Below the pieces are notes generated by a model. It was given only the letters and a program-made list of their open reading frames with translations. It was not told the DNA's origin and did no database searches. A stretch of DNA of 16,621 nucleotides from Clostridia bacterium (GTDB lineage: Bacteria; Bacillota; Clostridia; UMGS1810). The position numbers were made by a program, and so were the translations under genes. Shown here in pieces: positions 1 through 7,243 of this stretch (positions are counted from its first letter, which is position 1; the number at the start of each line of letters is the position of its first letter). The stretch lies in assembly GCA_017629325.1 (NCBI GenBank), contig JAGBXL010000112.1, positions 1 to 16,621 of the forward strand, given 5' to 3'.

Positions 1-1764
1 ACTGTAAAACCCGCCCTTTTTCATAAGCTCGTCGTGAGTTCCCTGTTCGCTTATTTTTCCGTCCTGAACAACTAAAATAACATCGGCATTTTGAATGGTT
101 GAAAGCCTGTGGGCAATAACAAAACATGTTCTGCCTTTCATTAATTCTGCCATAGCCTCTTGAATTTTTATTTCTGTTCTTGAATCAACATTAGATGTTG
201 CTTCATCTAAAATAAGCATCTCCGAATCGGCAAGCATAGCTCTTGCAATGGTTATAAGCTGTTTTTGACCTTTTGAGATATTAACTCCGTCGTCGGTTAA
301 AACGGTGTTGTAGCCATCGGGGAGGCTCTCTATAAAGCTATGTATTCTAGCACTTTTAGCTGCCGAAACCACCTCGTCAAAGCTTGCATTTTCTCTTCCG
401 TAGGCAATGTTTTCATAAATACTTCCGCCAAAGAGCCAGGTATCCTGAAGCACCATGGTATAGGCTTTTCTTAAGGATTTTCTTGTTATATCCCTTATAT
501 CTTTGTTATCAAGGGTGATTTGACCCGATGTAACATCATAAAACCGCATTAAAAGGTTTATAACAGTTGTTTTGCCTGCACCTGTTGGCCCCACTATTGC
601 AATTGTTTTTCCGCTTAGGGCTTCAAACGACACACCCTTTAAAATGGTTTTATCTTCTGTGTAGCCAAAAACAACATCGTTAAAATTAACCTCGCCCTTT
701 GAATTTTTAACTTCAAGAGCATTTACACTATCTTTCTTTTCGCTTTCTTCATCTAAAATTGCAAAAACTCTTTCTGCGGCGGAAAAAGCAGACTGCAATT
801 CGCTTAAAATGTTTGCAAATTCATTTATCGGCCCTGCAAATTTTCTTGAATACTGCACAAACTGTGCCACGCCGCCAAGGGTAATAAAGAAAAGAGTTCC
901 CTCTGGGGCAGTTCCCGTTTGGGAAAGCATATACAGTATTCCGCCAAGTATCATAACAAGTGATATCGAAAGGTTATTTATAAAATTAACCGTTGGTCCC
1001 ATAGTGCAGCCGTAGTAGTCGGCTTTGTAGTAGGCGTCCATTGAATCGGTGTTGCGGATATTAAATCTCGATGCAATTTCTTCCTCTCTTTCATAAGCTG
1101 CAATTGTGCGGCAACCCGAAAGCATTTCTTCGGCATAGCCATTTAATTCACCAAGCTTTTTAGACCTCTTTTTAAAAAGCGGTCTTATTTTTTTGGAACG
1201 GTAGCGGGTGAATATAACCGAAGCGGGAACAGTTATAAGAAAAACTGCAATAAGAGGCTTTGAAATGTTCCACATAAAAATAAGTGAGCCAACAACTGTG
1301 TAGATGCTGGTCATTATCTGCACAAAATCGTGAGAAAGAGTGCTGTTTATAGTGTCGATATCATAAGAAATATGGCTTATAATTTCGCCTGTTGGGTGGG
1401 TATCGAAGTAGCCAACAGGAAGAGAGGTGAGCTTTTCAAAAAGCTGCTTTCTCATTGTGAAAACTATCCTCTGGCTCATAAAAATCATAAGGCTTGCAAG
1501 AATATATGATAAAACTGCCGAAAGTGCGTAGCACAAAAGCATTTTACCCACATTTGTCCAAACCACATCAAAATTCACTCCACCCAAATTAGCAATTGCA
1601 TCAATTGCCTCGCCCGAAAAACGCGGGCCCAGAAGCGCCAGCTGATTTGAAAAAAGAGTCATTAAAATTGCAGGTATAAAAAGATACCACAAATTTAAAA
1701 CATAAGTAAAAAGTCTTAATAAAATTCCTCTTTTGCCTTTTTTGATATTGGGTTTCTTACTCAA
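1..1764 (-). CDS. ABC exporter half-transporter, canonical ATPase protomer (3' end cut by window edge)
   Basis: Membrane-fused ATPase half of a heterodimeric ABC exporter; 588 residues are visible and the frame runs off the left edge, probably lacking only the last few residues because the sequence ends at the usual THDEL...GGFY tail. The first ~320 residues form the transmembrane domain. The ATPase domain has Walker A GPTGAGKTT (392-400), Q-loop Q440, a non-standard signature ISKGQ (496-500), Walker B MLILDE with catalytic E521, and switch H552. The start is a TTG at 1762-1764, overlapping the end of the upstream partner; a GGGGGG run lies 8 bases before it, and no in-frame ATG fits as well. 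Paired with the upstream gene, its intact Walker B/His would form the working ATP site with the partner's ISGGQ, while its own ISKGQ would face the partner's degenerate site, as in the TM287/288 and BmrC/BmrD types. The exported substrate is unknown; drug or lipid export is a guess from the family. Confidence 0.93.
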   Translation of the reverse strand, partial: MSKKPNIKKGKRGILLRLFTYVLNLWYLFIPAILMTLFSNQLALLGPRFSGEAIDAIANLGGVNFDVVWTNVGKMLLCYALSAVLSYILASLMIFMSQRIVFTMRKQLFEKLTSLPVGYFDTHPTGEIISHISYDIDTINSTLSHDFVQIMTSIYTVVGSLIFMWNISKPLIAVFLITVPASVIFTRYRSKKIRPLFKKRSKKLGELNGYAEEMLSGCRTIAAYEREEEIASRFNIRNTDSMDAYYKADYYGCTMGPTVNFINNLSISLVMILGGILYMLSQTGTAPEGTLFFITLGGVAQFVQYSRKFAGPINEFANILSELQSAFSAAERVFAILDEESEKKDSVNALEVKNSKGEVNFNDVVFGYTEDKTILKGVSFEALSGKTIAIVGPTGAGKTTVINLLMRFYDVTSGQITLDNKDIRDITRKSLRKAYTMVLQDTWLFGGSIYENIAYGRENASFDEVVSAAKSARIHSFIESLPDGYNTVLTDDGVNISKGQKQLITIARAMLADSEMLILDEATSNVDSRTEIKIQEAMAELMKGRTCFVIAHRLSTIQNADVILVVQDGKISEQGTHDELMKKGGFYS

Positions 1765-3478
1765 CAAAAGCACCCCCCATCTGAGAGTCGCTTATTTCTT
1801 TGTATTCAGGGCAATTTTCCATAAGAAATTCGTGTGTGCCCATGCCGATTACGCAGCCGTCTTCTAAAACAATTATAAGGGTGCAGTCTTTAACAGAGCT
1901 AACCCTTTGTGCAACGCTTATAAGGGTTGTGCCTAAGAGGGTTTCTTTTAATGCACCCCTGAGTGCAGCATCTGTTTTATAATCAAGGGCAGACGAACTG
2001 TCGTCGAGAATGAGTATATCAGGGTTTCCTGCAATTGCTCTTGAAATTAAAAGCCTTTGTTTTTGCCCGCCCGATATATTTGTGCCGTGAGATGAAAGAA
2101 TATGCCCATATCCATCGGCAAAGCCCTCTATAAAGTCATCTGCCTGGGCAATTTTTGCAGCCGTTTTTATTTTATCAAAGGGTATTTTTCTTCCAAAATC
2201 AATGTTTTCCTCAATTGTGCCTGCATATAGAAAATCCTTTTGCATAGCCGAGCCGAACATAGAGTAAAAGTCCTTTTTATCTATGGTGCGAATATCTTTG
2301 CCATTTATATATATGTTTCCGCTATTAACATCGTAAAATCTTAAAAGAAGCTTTATAAGGGTGGATTTTCCCGAGCCTGTTGCACCTATAACCCCTAACG
2401 ATTCACCCTTTTTAAGCGAAAAGCTTATGTTATCTATATTATTTTTCTTTCCTGCATACGAAAAGCACACCTTATCAAAAACAATGTGGGCATCGGTTTT
2501 TATAGCAGGAAAATCTTTTTCATTTTGTGTTTTTATTTCCTCGGGAGCATTTAAAACTTCGGAAATACGCCTTGCCGAAGCCGAACATTTTGTATACATA
2601 ACAAACATACGGGTAACAGCCATCATAGCCATTGTAATTTGAGTGAAATACTGCATAAAGGCAATAATTGTTTCAGGCTCCGATTTTCCTTTGAAAGCAA
2701 AAATTGCACCAAGCGATATAACTGCAACGCTGCCGCCGTTCATAAATATAGTCATTAAAGGGTGAACACTGCCCATTATAATTCCCGCTTTTGCTTCCGA
2801 CCTTGAAAGGCTGCGGTTAACATTATCGTAGCGGCGGTGTTCGTAGTCTGTTTTGGAAAGAGCTTTTATAACTCTTATTCCCTGGGAATCCTCCCTTACA
2901 ACTCTTATCATTGAGTCAACAGCTTTTTGAACATTTTCGTAAAGAGGCACACCCTTTTTCCTCACAAAATAAACCGTTGCAAAAATAAGGGGCAGAATTG
3001 CCGTCATAACAAGAGATAATCTGAAATCCATTATCATTGTTATTAAAATTCCGCCAGCTAAAAGAATAGGTGCTCTAACGCCCATTCTTTGCATCATATT
3101 TACAAAGCCGTGCACATGGTAGGTGTCGGTTGTGATTCTTGATTCCAAAGAGGGAATAGTGAATTTATCGGTTTGTGCCGCGGAAAGACGCAAGGTTTTA
3201 ATAAAAAGGTCTTTTCGCATACTTTCGGCAAAATTTTTAGAAACCTTTGCCGCCATTCTGTTTGCAATAATGTTAAACACACATGAAAAAAGAGCACAAA
3301 CAATCATAAGTGAGCCCCATAAGACTATTTCATTCATGGTAAAGTTTTTAACATTTGCAAGAATATGGCTTAATATGTAGGGAATAAAAAGCTCAATAAC
3401 AGTGCCGAGAACTTTTATTCCAAAGCCCAGAGTCATTTTAGAATAAAAGGGCTTTAAATACTTAAGAAGAGTTTTCAC
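1757..3478 (-). CDS. ABC exporter half-transporter, degenerate-site protomer
   Basis: First gene of the two-gene exporter operon. The membrane domain spans roughly residues 10-300 and the ATPase domain follows. Counting from the upstream GTG at 3485-3487, Walker A is GATGSGKST (368-376), Q-loop Q416, signature ISGGQ (471-475) and Walker B ILILDD (491-496). Aspartate 496 replaces the usual catalytic glutamate, and glutamine 527 (VAQR) replaces the switch histidine. These two changes are the mark of the degenerate protomer in heterodimeric exporters such as TM287 or BmrC, so this subunit probably binds ATP at its own site but hydrolyses poorly. I place the start at the GTG at 3476-3478 because AGGAGG (3487-3492) lies 8 bases upstream; the GTG three codons earlier overlaps the Shine-Dalgarno. 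The stop overlaps the TTG start of the partner, indicating translational coupling. A good promoter precedes it. Confidence 0.94.
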   Translation of the reverse strand: MKTLLKYLKPFYSKMTLGFGIKVLGTVIELFIPYILSHILANVKNFTMNEIVLWGSLMIVCALFSCVFNIIANRMAAKVSKNFAESMRKDLFIKTLRLSAAQTDKFTIPSLESRITTDTYHVHGFVNMMQRMGVRAPILLAGGILITMIMDFRLSLVMTAILPLIFATVYFVRKKGVPLYENVQKAVDSMIRVVREDSQGIRVIKALSKTDYEHRRYDNVNRSLSRSEAKAGIIMGSVHPLMTIFMNGGSVAVISLGAIFAFKGKSEPETIIAFMQYFTQITMAMMAVTRMFVMYTKCSASARRISEVLNAPEEIKTQNEKDFPAIKTDAHIVFDKVCFSYAGKKNNIDNISFSLKKGESLGVIGATGSGKSTLIKLLLRFYDVNSGNIYINGKDIRTIDKKDFYSMFGSAMQKDFLYAGTIEENIDFGRKIPFDKIKTAAKIAQADDFIEGFADGYGHILSSHGTNISGGQKQRLLISRAIAGNPDILILDDSSSALDYKTDAALRGALKETLLGTTLISVAQRVSSVKDCTLIIVLEDGCVIGMGTHEFLMENCPEYKEISDSQMGGAFVE

Positions 3479-3512
3479 ATATTCCACCTCCTGAGTAAAA
3501 AACTACAATAAA

Positions 3513-3542
3513 ATTGTAACATATATATATGATATGTGTCAA
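3513..3542 (-). promoter_or_regulatory. Promoter of the ABC exporter operon
   Basis: On the minus strand a perfect TTGACA (3537-3542) is followed by an 18-base spacer and TACAAT (3513-3518). Transcription would start near 3506, giving a short leader of about 25-30 bases before the AGGAGG and GTG start. The spacer is an alternating AT run. No operator palindrome apart from that run is evident. Confidence 0.75.
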
Positions 3543-3550
3543 ACAGTAAA

Positions 3551-3590
3551 ACACAAAAAAGACTGAACGCTTGATTTCGTTCAGTCTTTT
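3551..3590 (-). terminator. Intrinsic terminator of the symporter gene
   Basis: A 13-bp perfect stem (3557-3569 pairing with 3578-3590, 8-base loop) is followed on the minus strand by a T-rich run (3551-3560). It sits just after the symporter stop codon and before the exporter promoter. This separates the two transcription units, so the T-box upstream should control only the symporter. Confidence 0.88.
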
Positions 3591-3607
3591 AAAAATCATA
3601 TAAATTT

Positions 3608-5152
3608 TTATTCACCCAAAGATTTCTTTTTTGATACTATAACCTTTTCATTGTAGCAGCTAAATGCATCTTCAATGAGTTCTTTTTTTGGCTTTGGTGT
3701 GATAAGCGATACAATAGGAACCAGTATAAGACCACCAAGCATAACAATAACACCGCAGTTAATTGGGGATTGCAGAATTAATGGAAAAGCAGGGCGGAAA
3801 AGCATGTTTAACATCATAACAACTGTTCCGAAAATAAAGCTTGCCCAAATAGAAATTTTGCTTGTTTTTTTCCAGTATAAGCCATAGAGGAAAGGAGCCA
3901 AAAATGCACCTGCAAGAGCCCCCCATGATATACCCATCATATCGGCAATGGCACTTAATTTATCTTTATTGATTGCTATGTATGCCGAAATTGCCACGAA
4001 TACCACAATGAATATTCTCATTATAAGCACTTGTTTTTTCTCAGACATATTTTTAACAAGATGGTCTTTCACAAGGTCGAGGGTAAGAGTTGAGCTGGAA
4101 GCTAAAACAAGCGATGATAAGGTTGACATTGAAGCCGAGAAAACAAGAATAATAACAACTGCAATTAAAATGGGCGATAGGGTTTCGAGCATAACAGGGA
4201 TAATATTATCGTAGCCGCCTATTGGAAGACCTGCAGTATCAACACCTATTTTATTTGCAAAGAGTCTGCCAAAGCCGCCTAAAAAGTAGCAGCCGCCGGC
4301 AACAACAATTGCAAAAATTGTTGAAATAATAGTGCCCTTGCTGATGTCTTTTTCGCTTTTTATTGCATAGAACTTCTGCACCATCTGCGGAAGTCCCCAG
4401 GTTCCAAGTGAGGTTAAAATAACAACAAATAAAAGGTTTAACGGCTCAGGGCCAAAGAACGAATTGAAAGCTCCGGGCATAGCACCTTCTTTTTCTATGC
4501 TTGCCAAACCATTTATAGCTTCAATAAATCCGCCCTGACCTTTTAAAACTGCCCAAATAATTGCCACTATGCCGCCAAGCATTATAATTCCCTGAATAAA
4601 ATCGTTTATGGCAGTTGCCATGTATCCGCCTGCGGTAACATATATGCAGGTTAAAACCGCCATAATAATAACGCACCATGCATAGTCAATTCCGGGAAAT
4701 GCCATGTCAAACAGACGGGAAAGACCGTTGTATAAAGAAGCGGTGTAGGGAATAAGAAAAATAAAAACAATAACAGATGCAGCAATTTTGAGTGCGGGGC
4801 TATCAAATCTTTTTCCAAAGAATTCGGGCATTGTTGCAGTTTTTAAATGCTGACTCATAAGACGGGTTCTTCTTCCTAATATAACCCACGCCATAAGAGA
4901 GCCGATAACTGCATTGCCTATGCCTATCCAGGTTGAAGCAATACCAAATCTCCAGCCAAACTGACCCGCGTATCCAACAAAAATTACCGCTGAAAAGTAA
5001 GATGTGCCATAAGCAAAAGCTGTGAGCCAGGGTCCTACCGACCTTCCGCCCAAAACAAAGCCGTTTACATCGGTTGAGTTTTTACGGCAATATATGCCGA
5101 CACCTATTGTAACTGCAAAAAATACTACAAGTAAACTAATTGTCCATGCCAT
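3608..5152 (-). CDS. Sodium:solute symporter (SSS/PutP family), candidate tyrosine transporter
   Basis: Integral membrane protein of the SSS family, 514 residues, with about 13 hydrophobic segments, taking up an organic solute with Na+. Family marks: GGRSVGPWLTA after the first helix (35-45), a GTWGLPQ motif before a helix break (about 250-256), and a Ser/Thr-rich helix with SASMSTLSS and ASSSTLTLDL (about 339-359), which matches the helix carrying Na+-site Ser/Thr residues in PutP. I chose the ATG at 5150-5152 because AAAGGG lies 9 bases upstream; an in-frame ATG at 5159-5161 abuts that Shine-Dalgarno and would add three residues. The gene stands alone between a T-box leader and its own terminator. 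By sequence alone it would be called a proline or pantothenate-type symporter, but the leader's UAC specifier points to tyrosine (inference). Substrate cannot be read from the protein itself. Confidence 0.92.
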   Translation of the reverse strand: MAWTISLLVVFFAVTIGVGIYCRKNSTDVNGFVLGGRSVGPWLTAFAYGTSYFSAVIFVGYAGQFGWRFGIASTWIGIGNAVIGSLMAWVILGRRTRLMSQHLKTATMPEFFGKRFDSPALKIAASVIVFIFLIPYTASLYNGLSRLFDMAFPGIDYAWCVIIMAVLTCIYVTAGGYMATAINDFIQGIIMLGGIVAIIWAVLKGQGGFIEAINGLASIEKEGAMPGAFNSFFGPEPLNLLFVVILTSLGTWGLPQMVQKFYAIKSEKDISKGTIISTIFAIVVAGGCYFLGGFGRLFANKIGVDTAGLPIGGYDNIIPVMLETLSPILIAVVIILVFSASMSTLSSLVLASSSTLTLDLVKDHLVKNMSEKKQVLIMRIFIVVFVAISAYIAINKDKLSAIADMMGISWGALAGAFLAPFLYGLYWKKTSKISIWASFIFGTVVMMLNMLFRPAFPLILQSPINCGVIVMLGGLILVPIVSLITPKPKKELIEDAFSCYNEKVIVSKKKSLGE

Positions 5153-5216
5153 AAAGATCATCCCTTTCTTTTGGTAAAATTTTTTAAATACACTTATCGA
5201 GCGGCTTTAATGGCAT

Positions 5217-5244
5217 AAAAAAACCGCCCTCAATCTGAGGACGG
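5217..5244 (-). terminator. T-box attenuator terminator
   Basis: On the minus strand CCGTCCTC (5237-5244) pairs with GAGGGCGG (5224-5231) around a 5-base loop, with one G-U pair, followed by seven T residues (5217-5223). It begins just after the T-box sequence and ends about 65 bases before the symporter start, as expected for the off state of a transcriptional T-box. Confidence 0.9.
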
Positions 5245-5514
5245 GTAAAATTTATCCGTGGTACCACCTCAATTTACTGCTGCCTCGCGGCAAACAGCCT
5301 TTAAAAGTACGCCTGCAAAAAGCGTTTATACTCCGGTGCTGTAACGGGCACTCCCGCCGCAGCCTACTTGCCAAAAGGTTTCGGTGCGAAGCTCTCGGAA
5401 TGTATTCAGTTTGTGCCGCCGTCTGCCTTGCACCACCCGACATCTCTCTTAGTAGCGGTTAACAAACCTACTTGTTTCCGGTCATAGCCTTTAATTGATG
5501 TATTTACTTGTTAA
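5217..5514 (-). promoter_or_regulatory. T-box leader (riboswitch), UAC (Tyr) specifier
   Basis: The leader of the symporter mRNA has all parts of a T-box. Stem I begins near GGCTATGACCGG and GTAG, passes AGAGAG and GGTGGTGCAAGG, and returns through GAA-TAC-ATTCC-GAGAG. Aligned by eye to the glyQS leader, where the GGC codon precedes ATTC, the specifier here is TAC (plus-strand 5402-5404). The antiterminator bulge element GGTGGTACCACG lies at 5257-5268; its TGGT pairs with an ACCA tRNA end, and tRNA-Tyr normally carries A at the discriminator position. A terminator follows. Uncharged tRNA-Tyr should therefore allow read-through into the symporter gene. The T-box class is certain; the Tyr call is strong but by eye. 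Confidence 0.93.
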
Positions 5515-5519
5515 AAGGG

Positions 5520-5548
5520 ATTATAGCACCGCAAAAATCATTTGTCAA
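5520..5548 (-). promoter_or_regulatory. Promoter of the T-box/symporter transcript
   Basis: Minus-strand TTGACA (5543-5548) and TATAAT (5520-5525) are both perfect consensus, with a 17-base spacer. Transcription should begin near 5513, just ahead of stem I. Such a strong promoter fits constitutive initiation with control left to the T-box. Confidence 0.85.
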
Positions 5549-5585
5549 GAAATTTTAAAAATTTAATAAAAAAGCCTATATTTTC

Positions 5586-5614
5586 TTGACATAACACGGG
5601 TTTTGTTATAAAGT
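5586..5614 (+). promoter_or_regulatory. Promoter of dapA
   Basis: TTGACA (5586-5591) is perfect. The -10 is either TATAAA (5607-5612, 15-base spacer) or the overlapping TAAAGT (5609-5614, 17-base spacer). It is back to back with the T-box promoter; the two -35 boxes are 37 bases apart. No lysine riboswitch fits in the short leader. Confidence 0.65.
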
Positions 5615-5654
5615 TTTAATAGAAACATATATAAATTTATAGGAGGCGATTTTT

Positions 5655-6539
5655 TTGAAGAAAACAATCTTTACAGGCAGTGCAACAGCACTTGTTACTC
5701 CCATAAATGATAAAGGCGTGGATTTTGATTCATTAAAAAATTTAGTGGAATTTCAAATTGAAAATGGCACCGATGCCCTTGTTATCTGCGGAACAACCGG
5801 TGAGGCACCAACTTTAGAGGATAGCGAGCATTTAGATTCCATAGAGTGTGCAGTTTCGGCAGCTGCGGGCAGAATTCCCGTTATTGCAGGAACAGGAAGC
5901 AACAACACCGACCACGCCATAATGATGAACAAAGAGGCTGCAAAAAGAGGGGCAGATGCACTGCTTTGGGTTACACCATATTATAACAAAACCACACAGC
6001 GAGGCTTAATAAAACACTATGAGGCACTGGCTGCATCAACCGACCTGCCTGCCATACTCTATAATGTTCCCTCAAGAACAGGTGTAGATATTAAGCCCGA
6101 AACGGTTGAGCATTTATCGGGCATAGAAAATATTGTTGCTATTAAAGAAGCCTCGGGCGACGCGGCAAGAAGCGGTGATATTTTATCCCGCTGCGGCGAC
6201 AGAATAGATGTTTATTCGGGGAATGACGATATAATAGTTCCCCTAATGAGCATAGGTGCAAAGGGAGTTATATCTGTTCTTTCAAATATAATTCCAAAAG
6301 AAACTCATGATTTATGCTCGCTTTGTCTTGAGGGCGATTTTAAAAAGGCGGGGCAGATGCAGATAAAGTATTTTAATCTTATTAAAGCACTTTTTAGTGA
6401 GGTAAACCCAATCCCCGTTAAAACAGCTTTAAATCTCATGGGCAAAAATGCAGGTAAATTAAGGCTTCCCCTTTATGAAATGGAAGAAAAAAATCTTGAA
6501 TTTTTAAAAGCAGAAATGAAAAAATTAAATTTAATATAA
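5655..6539 (+). CDS. dapA: 4-hydroxy-tetrahydrodipicolinate synthase
   Basis: Condenses pyruvate with aspartate semialdehyde, the first committed step of the diaminopimelate/lysine pathway; cytosolic TIM-barrel enzyme, usually a tetramer. The protein is 294 residues, the normal length. Visible sites: GTTGE (46-50) with the active-site threonines, TPYYNK (107-112) with the tyrosine that reaches across the dimer interface, LYNVPSRTG (135-143) with catalytic Y136 and R141, which should bind the substrate carboxylate, and AIKEASGD (162-169) with Schiff-base K164. The start is TTG at 5655, supported by AGGAGG at 5641-5646, 8 bases upstream. The gene is monocistronic, between its own promoter and a strong terminator, away from other lysine genes. 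DapA relatives such as N-acetylneuraminate lyase exist, but the motif set favours DapA. Confidence 0.95.
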   Translation: MKKTIFTGSATALVTPINDKGVDFDSLKNLVEFQIENGTDALVICGTTGEAPTLEDSEHLDSIECAVSAAAGRIPVIAGTGSNNTDHAIMMNKEAAKRGADALLWVTPYYNKTTQRGLIKHYEALAASTDLPAILYNVPSRTGVDIKPETVEHLSGIENIVAIKEASGDAARSGDILSRCGDRIDVYSGNDDIIVPLMSIGAKGVISVLSNIIPKETHDLCSLCLEGDFKKAGQMQIKYFNLIKALFSEVNPIPVKTALNLMGKNAGKLRLPLYEMEEKNLEFLKAEMKKLNLI

Positions 6540-6549
6540 GATAGTGTTT

Positions 6550-6602
6550 AAAAAACAATAGAAAACCGAGGATTTTAATCCATCGGTTTTCTATTGTTTT
6601 TT
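6550..6602 (+). terminator. Terminator after dapA, 20-bp stem
   Basis: A perfect 20-bp stem (6550-6569 with 6583-6602, 13-base loop) starts 10 bases after the dapA stop and ends in a run of T. Because the stem begins with A residues it could also work for minus-strand transcripts. It directly abuts the next hairpin (6601-6634). Confidence 0.88.
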
Positions 6603-6927
6603 ACTTTATAGGAAACTGCGTTCCTATAAAGTAAAAATTTTTATTATATTGCCGTGCAAAATTTTTGAAAAGCTTTGCTTTTCAAAATGCACATGGCTTA
6701 AGAAAAGCGATATCGCTCCGCACTTCCGCCGTAGGCGGTGCGGCGAAGCCGCTTTTCTTGGGAAATAGGAAAAAAAGATTCAGAATGGACAAAGCGAACC
6801 CCAAGCGAGAAATTTTCTCGCTTGGGGTGATAACCCGAAGCTGTACAAAGGTACTGCGAGTGGTGAGCTTTGTTCATAGCAAAAAGGCATATAATTGGAG
6901 AAAAATATCTTCTTGAAGATATTTTTC
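6601..6927. repeat. Cluster of hairpins in the dapA downstream region, noncoding
   Basis: This gene-free stretch holds at least five separate inverted repeats. They are 6601-6614/6621-6634 (14 bp); 6663-6673/6677-6687 (11 bp), extended outward by GCC-GTGCA at 6651-6658 and TGCAC..GGC to 6697; 6700-6709/6750-6759 (10 bp) enclosing a GC-rich inner hairpin with CCGCC and GGCGG around 6726-6738; 6799-6812/6814-6827, about 14 bp; and 6900-6912/6915-6927 (13 bp, 2-base loop). The 83-codon open frame at 6665-6916 has no ribosome binding site and consists of the hairpin arms, so I do not call it. It may be a REP/MITE-like dispersed repeat or a structured RNA. From 6928 to 7010 I see only AT-rich sequence. 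Confidence 0.7.
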
Positions 6928-7010
6928 AACCTAATTTTATAAAATTATTAGTTTTAAATGTAACTATAATTTTTTTGCGTAATCCTGCCTTTTTGCGTTC
7001 TGGACTTTTT

Positions 7011-7178
7011 TTACATTTCCTTTTCAAGTACGGTATCAAATTCATATATTTCCCTATAACTTTGTAGCTCGTCTTCGTTTTGGGGCGGAACAGTTATAAG
7101 ACCAGTACACTCTGTGGAAGATGCGGCATCGAATTTGTCATATTCTTTATCAATTGCATTTCTTTTATCAAAATTCAT
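7011..7178 (-). CDS. Small conserved-looking hypothetical protein, 55 aa
   Basis: A 55-residue acidic protein beginning MNFDKRNAID and ending in LEKEM. The ATG at 7176-7178 has an excellent Shine-Dalgarno (GGAGGG, 7 bases upstream). The middle reads ECTGLITVPPQNEDELQSY. From memory, a cysteine-threonine-glycine-leucine plus proline-proline and E-D-E motif of this kind recurs in small unannotated proteins of Clostridia. No membrane segment, signal peptide or known domain is visible. It lies 65 bases after the YihY-family gene in the same direction, so it may be the second gene of that transcript. Function unknown. The coding call rests on the ribosome binding site, the clean frame and the remembered motif. 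Confidence 0.72.
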   Translation of the reverse strand: MNFDKRNAIDKEYDKFDAASSTECTGLITVPPQNEDELQSYREIYEFDTVLEKEM

Positions 7179-7243
7179 AGTTTATCCCTCCGTAAAAATA
7201 GTATTTACTTAGGGGGAAATATTATCTTTGAAAAAAATGTTAA

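Noticed and set aside
809..1015. 68-codon plus-strand open frame, and similar frames at 1800-1982, 2361-2642 and 3123-3380
   Set aside because: Antisense shadows of the two ABC exporter genes, which have full domain support on the other strand.
5252..5443. 63-codon open frame on the minus strand
   Set aside because: It lies wholly inside the T-box leader RNA and has no ribosome binding site; its codons are the stem I to antiterminator sequence.
5615..5654. Possible lysine riboswitch before dapA
   Set aside because: Only about 35-40 bases lie between promoter and start codon, far too short for the lysine aptamer.
6665..6916. 83-codon open frame downstream of dapA
   Set aside because: Made of hairpin arms, low-complexity residues, no Shine-Dalgarno and no recognisable protein motif.
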